A DNA stretch of 64,000 bases from JAFEDN01 sp963818985. GTDB taxonomy: Bacteria > Pseudomonadota > Gammaproteobacteria > Coxiellales > Coxiellaceae. The position numbers and the translations under genes are program-made. The stretch is taken from NCBI GenBank assembly GCA_963818985.1, contig CAWFUJ010000007.1:186001-250000 (forward strand), read 5' to 3'. Of the stretch, positions 35,157 through 44,250 are shown in pieces (within the stretch, counting starts at the first letter, position 1; every line of letters starts with the position of its first letter). The notes beneath the pieces are model-generated. The model made no database searches. It was not told the origin of the DNA and saw only the letters and a program-made list of their open reading frames with translations.

Positions 35157-36626
35157 ATGAAAGTATCCGAGTCGCTTTCTTTATATCGACAGCCCAAAGG
35201 GCTTTACTTATTATGTGCGACCGAACTCTGGGAGCGATTTGGTTTTTATACGGTTCAAGCTATTCTTATTCTCTATTTAACGAAAGGCCTCAATTATCCA
35301 GACCATAAAGCCAATTTAGTCTATGCGACATATAGTTCATTACTGTATATCACCCCCATTCTCGGTGGTTATCTTGCAGATCGATTTCTAGGTTTTCAAA
35401 AAGCCATATTAATTGGCGGATTACTATCGGTTTTAGGCTATTTAATTACCGCCATACCTAACGAAAGTGTATTTTTTATAGGACTGAGTATTCTGATTGG
35501 CGCCAACGGCTTATTTAAACCCAATGTTTCCGCGATTGTCGGTGATTTGTATGAAATAGGTGATCCACGTCGTGATGGTGGCTTTACCCTTTTTTACATG
35601 GGAATAAATATCGGCGCTTTAATTCCTCCACTTATTGCAGGCGTGTTGGTTATTCACTATGGATGGCATGTAGGATTTCTATTGGCGGCACTGGGGATGA
35701 TTATTGGTTTTGTTACGTTTTCAGTTGGAAGAAAGCGATTAAATTTGGCTGGCAAAGTTCCAGAGTACAGTTTGGCAGTCAAGGGTAATCCATTCAGATG
35801 GTGGTTTGAAGGGTTATTTTATTTGGGTTTTATTGTCGTCACCGGGCTATGTTTTTGTGCATTTCATTATCCTCAATTAACGACCACGATTGTTGAAGTA
35901 GGTGCAGTGATTCTTGGCATTGTATTGATGATTTTTATTTTTAAAGAATCGCAGGTCAATCGCAAAAAAATGTTTGCTTGCTTAATATTAACAGCCATCT
36001 CGGTGGGTTTCTGGGCTTTGTATAATCAAACGTTTACTTCATTGACTCTATTCGCTGACCGTAATATGGAGCAGCATTTCTTCGGTATACCATTGAATGC
36101 GTCCACTATGCAGTTTTTCAACCCGCTTTATATCATTTTATTAAGCCCCTTATTAAGTGGCATGTGGGTCAGCTTAAGTAGAAAAAAAGCAAATCCATCT
36201 ATCCCCATGAAGTTTACCTTGGGGGTGTTGTTTATGAGCCTAGGATTTTTAATTTTACCCGTGGGTATTCACTTTTTTCAAAGTAATGGATTCATCCCTT
36301 CTGGATGGTTAGCAGCCAGTTATTTATTGCAGACAATAGGAGAATTATTATTGTCGCCTGTGGGGCTATCTATGATCACCTTACTCATTCCTAAACATTT
36401 AGTTGGAATGATGATGGGGGTTTGGTTTTTTGCTCAAGCCGCTTCTTTTGCGCTGGGCGGAACCTTTGCTAACTTTGCAGCGATCTCTGAAAAACTTTCG
36501 CCACTGCAATCGTTACCGGTTTATGATCATGCATTTTTATGGTTTGGCTTTCTTTCTGCCATTCTAGCCGTGGTGAGTTTTGCCTTGGTACCATTTTTAC
36601 GCCGCTTAATACGCAACTCCCACTGA
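35157..36626 (+). CDS. POT/PTR2-family proton-dependent oligopeptide transporter
   Basis: A 489-residue inner-membrane protein with about 14 predicted helices (12 MFS plus a two-helix insertion). The ExxER-type motif is ATELWERFGFYTVQ near residue 22-35. PTR signatures are GGYLADRFLGFQKAI and GFTLFYMGINIGALIPP. The family imports di- and tripeptides with protons, important for amino-acid-dependent intracellular bacteria. The ATG at 35157 is preceded by AAGGAAAAACTTAA. Confidence 0.94.
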   Translation: MKVSESLSLYRQPKGLYLLCATELWERFGFYTVQAILILYLTKGLNYPDHKANLVYATYSSLLYITPILGGYLADRFLGFQKAILIGGLLSVLGYLITAIPNESVFFIGLSILIGANGLFKPNVSAIVGDLYEIGDPRRDGGFTLFYMGINIGALIPPLIAGVLVIHYGWHVGFLLAALGMIIGFVTFSVGRKRLNLAGKVPEYSLAVKGNPFRWWFEGLFYLGFIVVTGLCFCAFHYPQLTTTIVEVGAVILGIVLMIFIFKESQVNRKKMFACLILTAISVGFWALYNQTFTSLTLFADRNMEQHFFGIPLNASTMQFFNPLYIILLSPLLSGMWVSLSRKKANPSIPMKFTLGVLFMSLGFLILPVGIHFFQSNGFIPSGWLAASYLLQTIGELLLSPVGLSMITLLIPKHLVGMMMGVWFFAQAASFALGGTFANFAAISEKLSPLQSLPVYDHAFLWFGFLSAILAVVSFALVPFLRRLIRNSH

Positions 36627-36685
36627 GTAAGTGAGAGTTGCTCTGTTCTTATGCTGTGCTCGGCAAAGCCGATGCTCGCAATGAA

Positions 36686-36711
36686 GGGGGAGCGCTTCGC
36701 GCAGCTCCCCC
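36686..36711 (+). terminator. GC-rich hairpin between convergent genes
   Basis: An 8-bp stem GGGGGAGC / GCTCCCCC with the 10-base loop GCTTCGCGCA, between the peptide transporter and the class IV aminotransferase. The surrounding 36640-36755 is notably richer in GC than its neighbours and carries no ORF with support. A terminator role is plausible from position. Confidence 0.5.
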
Positions 36712-36760
36712 TTGCGATCCCCCATGGCGTAGGGTGCCCGGAGGGCGGGCGGGTGAGGGA

Positions 36761-37609
36761 TCAAATAGCTGATTCAATTTCTGATTTTAATGCTTGCAGA
36801 AGTATTTGAGTCATAGAATTTTCCTTAGGATGATATCTAGTTTTTTCAATTTGAGTGACCGCTTGTATTTCACGCAAGCTGTTTGATAAAAAAACTTCAT
36901 CGGCGTTATGCAGGGTCTGAAGTGAAATTTGGCCTTCATAAGTTTTTATCGATAACCTGTTAGCGACCATCACAATCTGATCGCGTGTCACTCCAGGCAA
37001 CGCACCTTCAGTAATGGCAGGCGTATAAAGTTGATCATTTTTCACTAAAAAAATATTAGCACTGCTGGCACAGCAAACTCTACCTTGGGTGTTCATTATA
37101 AGTGCATCATCAAAACCTTTAGATTGTGCTTGATGTAAAGCGGCAACCTGATCAAGATAATTTAAACTTTTAAAACTTGCGAGTGGTGAAAATTCGTTAC
37201 GCATATAAGGGGTTAAAGTTAATCTGTACAAATTTGGTGCCGTTATGGAAACAGGAAAAACCGTAATCAAAACTGTCGGAGTAGGAGAGGTTGGAGCCGC
37301 CAAACCACGCTCGCCAGGACCGCGAGTTATAGTGATACGGCTGCCACTGGGCTTATCTTGGAGATGATTGATACGTAATAATTCATAAATCGAATAAGCC
37401 CATTCAGATTTGCTCAAAGGCAAAATAATGTTTAATTGGTTTGCGCCTGCATTCAAGCGCTGCCAATGTTGATTGATGCCAAAAGCGCGTCCGTTATAGC
37501 AACGTACAGTTTCAAATAAACCGTCAGCTAGCAATAAACCGCGATCATGGCAGGAAATATAAACCAGAGATTCGGCAATAAATTTGCCATTTTGATAACA
37601 GATTTTCAT
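36761..37609 (-). CDS. Class IV aminotransferase (aminodeoxychorismate lyase/D-amino-acid transaminase-like)
   Basis: A 282-residue fold-type IV PLP enzyme. DRGLLLADGLFETVRC near the N-terminus, the PLP lysine in SFKSLNYLDQV, the CCASSANIFLVKND block and EGALPGVTRDQI are family signatures. Length and DGLFET favour PabC (4-amino-4-deoxychorismate lyase, folate synthesis), but BCAT or D-amino-acid transaminase cannot be excluded. The ATG at 37609 is preferred over the TTG at 37618. No other folate gene is adjacent. Confidence 0.85.
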   Translation of the reverse strand: MKICYQNGKFIAESLVYISCHDRGLLLADGLFETVRCYNGRAFGINQHWQRLNAGANQLNIILPLSKSEWAYSIYELLRINHLQDKPSGSRITITRGPGERGLAAPTSPTPTVLITVFPVSITAPNLYRLTLTPYMRNEFSPLASFKSLNYLDQVAALHQAQSKGFDDALIMNTQGRVCCASSANIFLVKNDQLYTPAITEGALPGVTRDQIVMVANRLSIKTYEGQISLQTLHNADEVFLSNSLREIQAVTQIEKTRYHPKENSMTQILLQALKSEIESAI

Positions 37610-37674
37610 GTCGACCAAATCTCACATATAAGAAAGAATAATCCGTGTAGGAAAATCTAGTAAAACCCTTATGG

Positions 37675-37836
37675 TTAAAAACCCAAATCACAATCTGAAA
37701 TTGCTGTAATTTTCACCAATTCTGCGTTTAAGACGCTGATATTATTTGAGTTTTTATTTGTCGCAGAGGCGGGGCATATTTTTGTTGCCTCACCATCCCT
37801 ACAAAGGATTTGAGAATCTGCTAAATTATCACTCAT
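37675..37836 (-). CDS. Small unrecognised protein (53 residues)
   Basis: The ATG at 37836 is preceded by CTGAGGTTTTGT, with the GAGG ribosome site at ideal spacing. It reads MSDNLADSQILCRDGEATKI, continues through CPASATNKNS and ends AISDCDLGF with a TAA. Three cysteines (C12, C21, C50) are notable. It fills the otherwise empty 350-base gap between the aminotransferase and the Tyr-rich lipoprotein. No family is recognised; it could be a chance ORF. Confidence 0.4.
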   Translation of the reverse strand: MSDNLADSQILCRDGEATKICPASATNKNSNNISVLNAELVKITAISDCDLGF

Positions 37837-37957
37837 ACAAAACCTCAGTTTCATGGACGGGGATTGAGGGATACTGATCCAAGGACTGGATTATAGGTCA
37901 AGGATGGCCTAAAACAAAGGGGTAGCATTAAAACTGCTGCCCCTTTTCTATTTCTAA

Positions 37958-38176
37958 TTAATAGTAATAACCACGTCGATAATATCGTCCTGATCCGTAG
38001 TAATAAGGTGAGGAGTAGTAACCATAGCTCACGGCTGGATAAGTTGTATAACCATACCCATAACTTGAATAATAGCCGTCATAACCGGTGTCAAAAACAC
38101 AGCTACTTAACAATGCTGTTCCGACAAATGCTATTGCAATTGTGCCTGCCTTTACTAGATTTTGTTTAATTTTCAT
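37958..38176 (-). CDS. Small Tyr/Gly-rich lipoprotein
   Basis: A 72-residue protein from the ATG at 38176, which follows ATGGAGAAAGAT. The lipoprotein signal has lipobox LLSSC (Cys at about residue 26). The mature part is almost all Tyr, Gly and Ser (GYDGYYSSYGYGYTTYP, then YYYGSGRYYRRGYYY). Such Tyr-rich outer-envelope lipoproteins are seen in several gammaproteobacteria; function is unknown. The low complexity suggests surface exposure or self-association. Confidence 0.8.
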   Translation of the reverse strand: MKIKQNLVKAGTIAIAFVGTALLSSCVFDTGYDGYYSSYGYGYTTYPAVSYGYYSSPYYYGSGRYYRRGYYY

Positions 38177-38265
38177 ATCTTTCTCCATTTATGTACTTAA
38201 TAACATCTATTAATAGTATAGCACATCCAGAACAAAGGTAAGCTTTTGAAAATAAAAGGATTAAT

Positions 38266-38772
38266 TTATATGCGGGCGGGTTGCAAACGTTGCGCATACC
38301 GATCAATTTGTGAAAAGGCAATTTTGTTAGGCAATCTGCTCAAAGGGAAAAAAGCCGCTTCGCAGACATCATCGCCGGCACTTAAGGTACCAGCGGCTTC
38401 TCGAGCTAAAAAAACAGCCATATTAACCGGTTTAAGCATATTAACGTCATTATAAACTAGATCAAAAAGCTCCAAATGACCCACCGTGAGTCCAGTTTCC
38501 TCGTGCATTTCACGTCGTGCAGCTTCTTCGGGGCTTTCGTCGATTTCTTGAAATCCTGCTGGTAAGGCCCAATAACCCTTTTTAGGCTCTTCGGACCGCT
38601 TGACCAACAGCAGTTTATTCTCTTTTACCAATAATACCCCTGCGGCCGGGCTTGGATTTTGATAAGCAATATTCCCACAAACATCACAGACTAGGCGATT
38701 TCGCCCTTCTAAGAAACGAATGTGCATGGCTATACCACATAAAGAGCAATGCTGAGGCCTAGGATTTTTCAT
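38266..38772 (-). CDS. Nudix hydrolase with N-terminal zinc ribbon
   Basis: A 168-residue protein. A four-cysteine zinc ribbon (CSLCGIAM, then CDVCGNIAY) at residues about 9-35 precedes a Nudix domain. The Nudix box is GFQEIDESPEEAARREMHEE followed by TGL, with all key glutamates. NudC-like or ADP-ribose pyrophosphatase-like substrates are likely but not determined. It is divergent from the atp operon. Confidence 0.9.
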   Translation of the reverse strand: MKNPRPQHCSLCGIAMHIRFLEGRNRLVCDVCGNIAYQNPSPAAGVLLVKENKLLLVKRSEEPKKGYWALPAGFQEIDESPEEAARREMHEETGLTVGHLELFDLVYNDVNMLKPVNMAVFLAREAAGTLSAGDDVCEAAFFPLSRLPNKIAFSQIDRYAQRLQPARI

Positions 38773-38948
38773 AAGTACATATTGTACATTACTTAACTTA
38801 AAGAATGCTTAAATAGACAGAATGGTGTCCATTTTACGCAAGATTTGAATCCATCATGTTCTTCAATATTTAATCTCTATTATTTAAACATTATGTAATA
38901 TGCCTAAATTTTAATAAGGAACAGCACTAGAATTGAACCAATATCTTA

Positions 38949-38977
38949 TTGCGTAACCGATCACAAGCCTGTATAAT
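38949..38977 (+). promoter_or_regulatory. Sigma-70 promoter of the ATP synthase operon
   Basis: TTGCGT at 38949-38954 and a perfect TATAAT at 38972-38977 with a 17-base spacer, about 40 bases upstream of the atpI ATG. Confidence 0.7.
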
Positions 38978-39019
38978 TCGCCCCGCATCCGTAAATTCGC
39001 AGCAGCAGATGATAAAGAA

Positions 39020-39388
39020 ATGACTGTTTCTCCTCGACAGATCGCTTTCCAATTAGTAGCATTGCAAGCGTTGGTAGCAGTTGTTGTCGCTGGAGCCTGG
39101 TTTATAGCCGGATGGATTGCTGGAGTGTCAGCTTTATTGGGAGGCTTGGCAGCCACTTTGCCAAATCTCTATTTTGCGGCGCGTTTTTTCGTGGCAATGC
39201 ATGCTCGACAGGCAAGTCGTATCCTCAAAGCTTTTTATTGGGGTGAATTAACTAAGCTGCTGTTTAGCGCTTTTTTAGTGGTTAGCATCTCCAGATTATG
39301 GCCAAATTTGGCTATACTACCTTTTTTTAGTGACTTTGTGGCTGTTTACCTAGCTATTTGGTTGACGCCTTTAGTAATGAGAAAGTAA
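39020..39388 (+). CDS. atpI: ATP synthase accessory protein I
   Basis: A 122-residue inner-membrane protein with four helices (LVALQALVAVVVAGAWFIAG, ALLGGLAATLPNLYFA, LLFSAFLVVSISRLW, FVAVYLAIWLTPLVM). The position as first gene of atpIBEFHAGDC and the pattern GxxAALxPNxYFA match AtpI/UncI, a c-ring assembly helper. Confidence 0.88.
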   Translation: MTVSPRQIAFQLVALQALVAVVVAGAWFIAGWIAGVSALLGGLAATLPNLYFAARFFVAMHARQASRILKAFYWGELTKLLFSAFLVVSISRLWPNLAILPFFSDFVAVYLAIWLTPLVMRK

Positions 39389-39394
39389 AAAATA

Positions 39395-40189
39395 ATGAGT
39401 GAAAAAGCATTAACCGCCGCTGATTATATTCAGCACCATTTGACTCACTGGCAGATCAATGTGAAAACAGGGGTCGTTGGCCCTGATCATGGTTTTTGGG
39501 TGTTGAATCTGGATACCATGCTGGTTTCTATTGTCCTAGGGGTATTATGCTTGGCATTTTTCTATTTTATCGCCCGCAGAATGCACAATGAAGTGCCTGG
39601 CAAGGGGCAAAACCTCGTGGAACTCGCCATAGAATCTATAGATGGTTTAGTAAAAGAATCTTTCCATGGCAAAACTCAGCTGGTTGGCCCTTTGGCGCTA
39701 ACCATTTTTATCTGGGTGTTTTTAATGAATTTTATGGACTTATTGCCCGTTGACTTAGTGCCGCGGTTTATGGGATCGGTAGGCGCGGATCATTTTAAAG
39801 CGGTACCAACGACCGATCCCATGTTAACGTTCGCATTATCGATTACGGTGTTTATATTAATTTTATTTTATAACGCCAAAGCCAAAGGCTTGGGCGGCTG
39901 GGGTAAAGAAATTTTATCGCGCCCCTTTGGGTGGTGGTTGCTCCCCGTTAATGTAATATTTCGCTTAATAGACGATTTCGTTAAACCACTCTCATTATCA
40001 TTGCGTTTGTTTGGAAACTTATTTGCTGGTGAATTAATTTTCTTATTGGTTGCATTGATGCCCTGGTGGATGCAATGGCCACTCGGTTCAGTTTGGACGA
40101 TTTTCCATATTTTAATTATCACCATTCAAGCATTTATTTTTATGATACTGACTATTGTTTACTTAAATATGGCGCAGGAAACTCACTAA
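39395..40189 (+). CDS. atpB: F0F1 ATP synthase subunit a
   Basis: A 264-residue membrane subunit forming the proton half-channels. The essential Arg is in LSLSLRLFGNLFAGE. Helix block PWWMQWPLGSVWTIFH and the C-terminal IQAFIFMILTIVYLNMAQE are standard. Six bases separate it from atpI. Confidence 0.96.
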   Translation: MSEKALTAADYIQHHLTHWQINVKTGVVGPDHGFWVLNLDTMLVSIVLGVLCLAFFYFIARRMHNEVPGKGQNLVELAIESIDGLVKESFHGKTQLVGPLALTIFIWVFLMNFMDLLPVDLVPRFMGSVGADHFKAVPTTDPMLTFALSITVFILILFYNAKAKGLGGWGKEILSRPFGWWLLPVNVIFRLIDDFVKPLSLSLRLFGNLFAGELIFLLVALMPWWMQWPLGSVWTIFHILIITIQAFIFMILTIVYLNMAQETH

Positions 40190-40215
40190 TTTTTTAACCA
40201 GAGGAGATAGATACT

Positions 40216-40542
40216 ATGGCAGATGTTTCACAATATCTTGAAGTAGCCCGAGTTGTGGCTAATGTACAAGGTTTAACGGCGGTTGCTGCGGCATTGCTGA
40301 TCGGCTTGTCCGCTTTGGGGACGGCGATCGGTTTCGGGGTGTTGGGTGGCAAGTTTTTAGAAGGCGTGGCCCGTCAACCCGAACTGACAGGCATGTTAAT
40401 GGGGCGCATGTTTTTAATGGCCGCTTTAGTCGACGCGTTTGCGGCGATCGGTATTGCAATGGGATTATATATGATTTTCGCCAAAAACCCGTTCCTGAGT
40501 GTAGTCTACGGGCATTTAACTAAAGTGATTGGTGGTACCTAA
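40216..40542 (+). CDS. atpE: F0F1 ATP synthase subunit c
   Basis: A 108-residue two-helix proteolipid. Helix 1 is AALLIGLSALGTAIGFGVLG, the polar loop is GVARQPE, and helix 2 carries the ion-binding Asp in AALVDAFAAIGIAMGLYMIF. Asp rather than Glu and no Na-type ligands suggest proton coupling. It is longer than the common 79-100 residues, with an N-terminal extension of about 20 residues (ADVSQYLEVARVVANVQG). The ribosome site AGAGGAGATAG is strong, as is usual for this high-copy subunit. Confidence 0.95.
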   Translation: MADVSQYLEVARVVANVQGLTAVAAALLIGLSALGTAIGFGVLGGKFLEGVARQPELTGMLMGRMFLMAALVDAFAAIGIAMGLYMIFAKNPFLSVVYGHLTKVIGGT

Positions 40543-40544
40543 CC

Positions 40545-41045
40545 ATGGATATGAATTTAACGTTACTTGGTCAGATGATCACGTTTGCCATCTTTGTCTG
40601 GTTTACGATGAAATTTGTCTGGCCACCCATTGTCAAAGCCATGAAAGACCGCCAGGACAAAATCTCGGCGGGCTTAGCTGCGGCTGAACAAGGTGAGCAA
40701 GCATTACAGGTTGCAAAACATGAGATTGCTGAGCAACTGAAAGAAGCCAAAAATGAGGGGGCTAAAATTTTAGAGCAAGCCCATCAACGTTCAGTGCATA
40801 TTATTGAAGAAGCAAAGGCTCAAGCTCGCGAGGAAGGAGAGCGCTTGCTACAACTGGCTCAAGAAGAAATAAAACGCGAATATAATCAAGCTCGCGCTGA
40901 CCTTGTTAAACAGATCGCTCATATTGCAGTGATTGGCGCCGAAAAAATTCTGGGTCACGAAGTAGACAAAGCTAGCAATGATCGCCTAATTGATGACTTA
41001 ATGATTAAACTGGATGCGCAAAACTCTAAGACACACTCTGGATAA
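40545..41045 (+). CDS. atpF: F0F1 ATP synthase subunit b
   Basis: A 166-residue peripheral stalk subunit. It has one N-terminal membrane helix (LLGQMITFAIFVWFTMKFVW) and then a long charged coiled coil (about 30-140). The C-terminus VDKASNDRLIDDLMIKL is the delta-binding part. It begins two bases after atpE. Confidence 0.96.
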   Translation: MDMNLTLLGQMITFAIFVWFTMKFVWPPIVKAMKDRQDKISAGLAAAEQGEQALQVAKHEIAEQLKEAKNEGAKILEQAHQRSVHIIEEAKAQAREEGERLLQLAQEEIKREYNQARADLVKQIAHIAVIGAEKILGHEVDKASNDRLIDDLMIKLDAQNSKTHSG

Positions 41046-41050
41046 CAAAA

Positions 41051-41608
41051 ATGGCGGAAAATTTAACAATTGCCAGGCCTTATGCTAAAGCCATATTTGA
41101 ATTGGCGAATGCGGAGCATTGCGTTGAGGAGTGGGAACAAATCTTGCAACTCTTGGCGGATGTGGCCAATGATCCACACGCTCGTGCTTTGTTTGATAAT
41201 CCCGAGATAAAGAATGAGCAATTGCAGAATTTATTTGATCAAATTATTGAAGAGGCTTTGCCGAAACTGCCAAAGACCCGCAATAAAGAAATTAAAAACT
41301 TATTGGCATTATTGATGGCTGACAAACGCACCGCCGTTTTACCGAGCATTTTTCAGCGCTATCAACAACTTTTGATTGCACAGCGTCAGTTAAAAGAAGT
41401 GACTGTCACCTCAGCTTATGCTTTGGACGACCGTCGGAAAACCGGAATGACAGAAACATTAACACGCTACTTAAACTCTAAGGTTGTGGTGGATTTTCGT
41501 GAAGATCCAAATTTGATTGGCGGTGTCATTATCCGTATGGGCAATTGGGTTATGGATGGTTCTATTAAAGGTAAGCTGCAACGTTTGGGTGATAATTTAC
41601 AAGGATGA
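41051..41608 (+). CDS. atpH: F0F1 ATP synthase subunit delta
   Basis: A 185-residue stator subunit. N-terminal helical domain (TIARPYAKAIFELA) and C-terminal REDPNLIGGVIIRMGNWVMDGSIKG region (here DFREDPNLIGG...) match OSCP/delta. It lies five bases after atpF. A palindromic repeat cluster separates it from atpA. Confidence 0.95.
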   Translation: MAENLTIARPYAKAIFELANAEHCVEEWEQILQLLADVANDPHARALFDNPEIKNEQLQNLFDQIIEEALPKLPKTRNKEIKNLLALLMADKRTAVLPSIFQRYQQLLIAQRQLKEVTVTSAYALDDRRKTGMTETLTRYLNSKVVVDFREDPNLIGGVIIRMGNWVMDGSIKGKLQRLGDNLQG

Positions 41609-41614
41609 AACGGC

Positions 41615-41717
41615 ATATGTCATCTCATGCAAGATGTCATCCCGCCGCTACTAAGTCTGTCATCCCGCGGGATGACACGCTTGCGCGGGATGACAGACTT
41701 GGCAGCCGCGGATGACA
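41615..41717. repeat. Palindromic repeat cluster inside the atp operon
   Basis: Several GTCATC-type halves lie between atpH and atpA. The core is a 17-bp perfect inverted repeat AAGTCTGTCATCCCGCG (41653-41669) and its complement (41684-41700). Partial units GATGTCATCCCGCCG and CCGCGGATGACAT flank it. The gap (173 bases) is far larger than other spacings in this operon, so it looks like an insertion. Confidence 0.85.
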
Positions 41718-41781
41718 TACTGTGGAAGTGGGGCTTTGTTTACGCCCGCGATTGACAGAATATAAATTTGGGGAGAAAAAT

Positions 41782-43332
41782 ATGGCAACACAACAATTGA
41801 AAGCAACTGAAATCAGCGATCTGATTAAATCACGTATTGCCCAATTTGATTTGGCCCCCCGTGTTCGTACTGAAGGCACTGTGGTCAATATAAAAGATGG
41901 TATCGTGCGCATCTATGGTTTAGATGATGTGATGTTTGGCGAAATGATTGAGTTTCCCAATAATACCTTTGGCTTAGCATTAAATTTGGAGCGTGACTCT
42001 GTTGGTGCAGTCGTGATGGGGGAATACGAGCATTTGCAAGAAGGCATGACGGCCCGCTGCACTGGCCGAATTTTACAGGTGCCAGTGGGCGAAGCATTAT
42101 TAGGTCGGGTTGTTAACGCATTGGGTGAGCCGATTGACGGCAAAGGTCCTATAGAAGCTGCCGAGATGTCACCTATCGAAAAGGTGGCGCCTGGGGTGAT
42201 TCATCGCCAATCCGTTAATCAACCGATGCAAACTGGTATTAAATCGATCGACGCCATGGTGCCCATCGGCCGTGGACAACGTGAACTGATTATTGGTGAT
42301 CGTCAAACCGGAAAAACCGCAATTGCAATCGATGCCATTATCAATCAGAAAAATACCGGAGTGAAATGCATTTACGTGGCTATAGGCCAAAAAGCCTCTT
42401 CAATTGCCGGCGTGGTTCGTAAATTAGAAGAGCATGATGCGATGGCGCACACCATCATCGTTGCAGCCAGTGCTGCAGATTCCGCTGCTATGCAGTATAT
42501 TTCTCCTTATTCTGGCTGTTCTATGGGTGAATATTTCCGCGATAAAGGCGAAGATGCGCTCATTGTATTTGACGATTTAACTAAACAAGCATGGGCTTAT
42601 CGACAAGTTTCGTTATTGCTGCGTCGTCCACCCGGAAGAGAGGCATACCCTGGAGACGTATTTTATTTACATTCGCGTTTATTAGAACGGGCTGCTCGCG
42701 TCAGCGCCAGCTATGTTGAACAACTGACTGAAGGTAAAGTCAAAGGCAAAACGGGCTCATTGACTGCACTGCCAATCATTGAAACCCAAGCGGGAGATGT
42801 CTCGGCATTTGTTCCCACCAATGTCATTTCTATTACTGACGGCCAAATATTTTTAGACGTTAACTTATTTAATGCCGGCATTCGTCCAGCGATCAATTCA
42901 GGTTTATCGGTATCTCGTGTGGGCGGCGCCGCGCAAACGCATATTATTAAAAAATTAGCCGGCACCATTCGTTTGGCCTTGGCACAATTCCGCGAATTAG
43001 AAGCTTTTGCGCAGTTTGCTTCAGATTTAGATGAAGCGACCCGTAAACAATTGGAGCGTGGCCAAAGATTAATGGAAATCTTAAAGCAGAAGCAATATGA
43101 ACCTCTCAGTGTGGCGGAAATTGCTTTTAGCTGGTTTGTTGGTGAAAAAGGCTATTTAGACGATGTAGAACTAAAAAAAGTGAGAGCTTTTAATGAAGCA
43201 TTATTGAGTTATTTACATGATCAATATCAAGATTTGCTCGATGAAATCAATGCTAAACCGGAGTTAAATGATCAAATCTCAGCAAAAATGCGTGCGGCGG
43301 TAGAACAATTCAAAAATACACAGGCTTATTAA
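41782..43332 (+). CDS. atpA: F0F1 ATP synthase subunit alpha
   Basis: A 516-residue regulatory nucleotide-binding subunit. P-loop GDRQTGKTAIAID and PAINSGLSVSRVGGAAQ (alpha/beta signature) are present. The ATG at 41782 follows GGGGAGAAAAAT; an upstream in-frame start at 41722 reaches into the repeat region and adds a non-conserved stretch, so it is rejected. Confidence 0.97.
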   Translation: MATQQLKATEISDLIKSRIAQFDLAPRVRTEGTVVNIKDGIVRIYGLDDVMFGEMIEFPNNTFGLALNLERDSVGAVVMGEYEHLQEGMTARCTGRILQVPVGEALLGRVVNALGEPIDGKGPIEAAEMSPIEKVAPGVIHRQSVNQPMQTGIKSIDAMVPIGRGQRELIIGDRQTGKTAIAIDAIINQKNTGVKCIYVAIGQKASSIAGVVRKLEEHDAMAHTIIVAASAADSAAMQYISPYSGCSMGEYFRDKGEDALIVFDDLTKQAWAYRQVSLLLRRPPGREAYPGDVFYLHSRLLERAARVSASYVEQLTEGKVKGKTGSLTALPIIETQAGDVSAFVPTNVISITDGQIFLDVNLFNAGIRPAINSGLSVSRVGGAAQTHIIKKLAGTIRLALAQFRELEAFAQFASDLDEATRKQLERGQRLMEILKQKQYEPLSVAEIAFSWFVGEKGYLDDVELKKVRAFNEALLSYLHDQYQDLLDEINAKPELNDQISAKMRAAVEQFKNTQAY

Positions 43333-43335
43333 GCA

Positions 43336-44220
43336 ATGGCGCAAACAAGAGAAATACGCGGACAAATTGTCAGTATTAAAAACACCCAGAAAATAACTCG
43401 GGCTATGGAGCTAGTAGCTGCCAGTAAAATGCGTAAAGCCCAAGAACGTATGGCAACTTCACGACCTTATGCCACTAAGATTCGTCAAGTCATTCGCCAT
43501 GTAGCGCAAAGTAGCAGTGAGTATCATCATCCCTACTTAGAGGCACGCAAACATATTGAACGCATCGGCTACATTGTCGTCACCAGTGACCGTGGTTTGT
43601 GTGGTGGACTCAATATTAATTTATTTCGTAGTCTTCTAAAGTTTATGCAAGAGCATCAATTGAAAGGGGTGCAGCAAGACTTATGCTTGATTGGTCGCAA
43701 AGGAAAATTGTTTTTTAAACGCCATTCTCAAGAAATATTAGGCGTAACCGAAAATTTGGGTGATCAACCAGCGGTGCAGGATTTAGTTGGTGTGGTCAAG
43801 GTGATGCTGGATCAATATGATCAAGGCAAAATTGATGCGGTTTATCTGAGTTATAATGAATTCGTCAATACTATGACTCAAAAGCCAATCATTCGTCAGT
43901 TATTGCCTCTGACTGAAACTGAGGGCGCGGGGATAGACAACCAAACAAAAGCAGGTCGATGGGATTATATTTATGAACCAGATTCCGCTAAAGAATTATT
44001 GGATAAACTGTTAGTACGATACATTGAGTCACAGGTTTATCAAGCCGTCATCGAAAATATAGCTTGTTTTCAGTCCGCGCAGATGGTGGCAATGAAAAGC
44101 GCGACCGAAAATGCAGGGGAGCTCATTAAAGAACTGCAAATGATTTATAATAAAGCACGTCAAGCCAGCATTACACAAGAAATAGCAGAGATAGTGGGCG
44201 GTGCAGCAGCTATTGAATAA
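43336..44220 (+). CDS. atpG: F0F1 ATP synthase subunit gamma
   Basis: A 294-residue central rotor shaft. N-terminal REIRGQIVSIKNTQKITRAM and the C-terminal MVAMKSATENAGELIKELQM, NKARQASITQEIAEIVGGA are the diagnostic helices. It begins three bases after atpA. Confidence 0.97.
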   Translation: MAQTREIRGQIVSIKNTQKITRAMELVAASKMRKAQERMATSRPYATKIRQVIRHVAQSSSEYHHPYLEARKHIERIGYIVVTSDRGLCGGLNINLFRSLLKFMQEHQLKGVQQDLCLIGRKGKLFFKRHSQEILGVTENLGDQPAVQDLVGVVKVMLDQYDQGKIDAVYLSYNEFVNTMTQKPIIRQLLPLTETEGAGIDNQTKAGRWDYIYEPDSAKELLDKLLVRYIESQVYQAVIENIACFQSAQMVAMKSATENAGELIKELQMIYNKARQASITQEIAEIVGGAAAIE

Positions 44221-44250
44221 TCAAATTTGATTTTATTTGAGGAAATAGAA

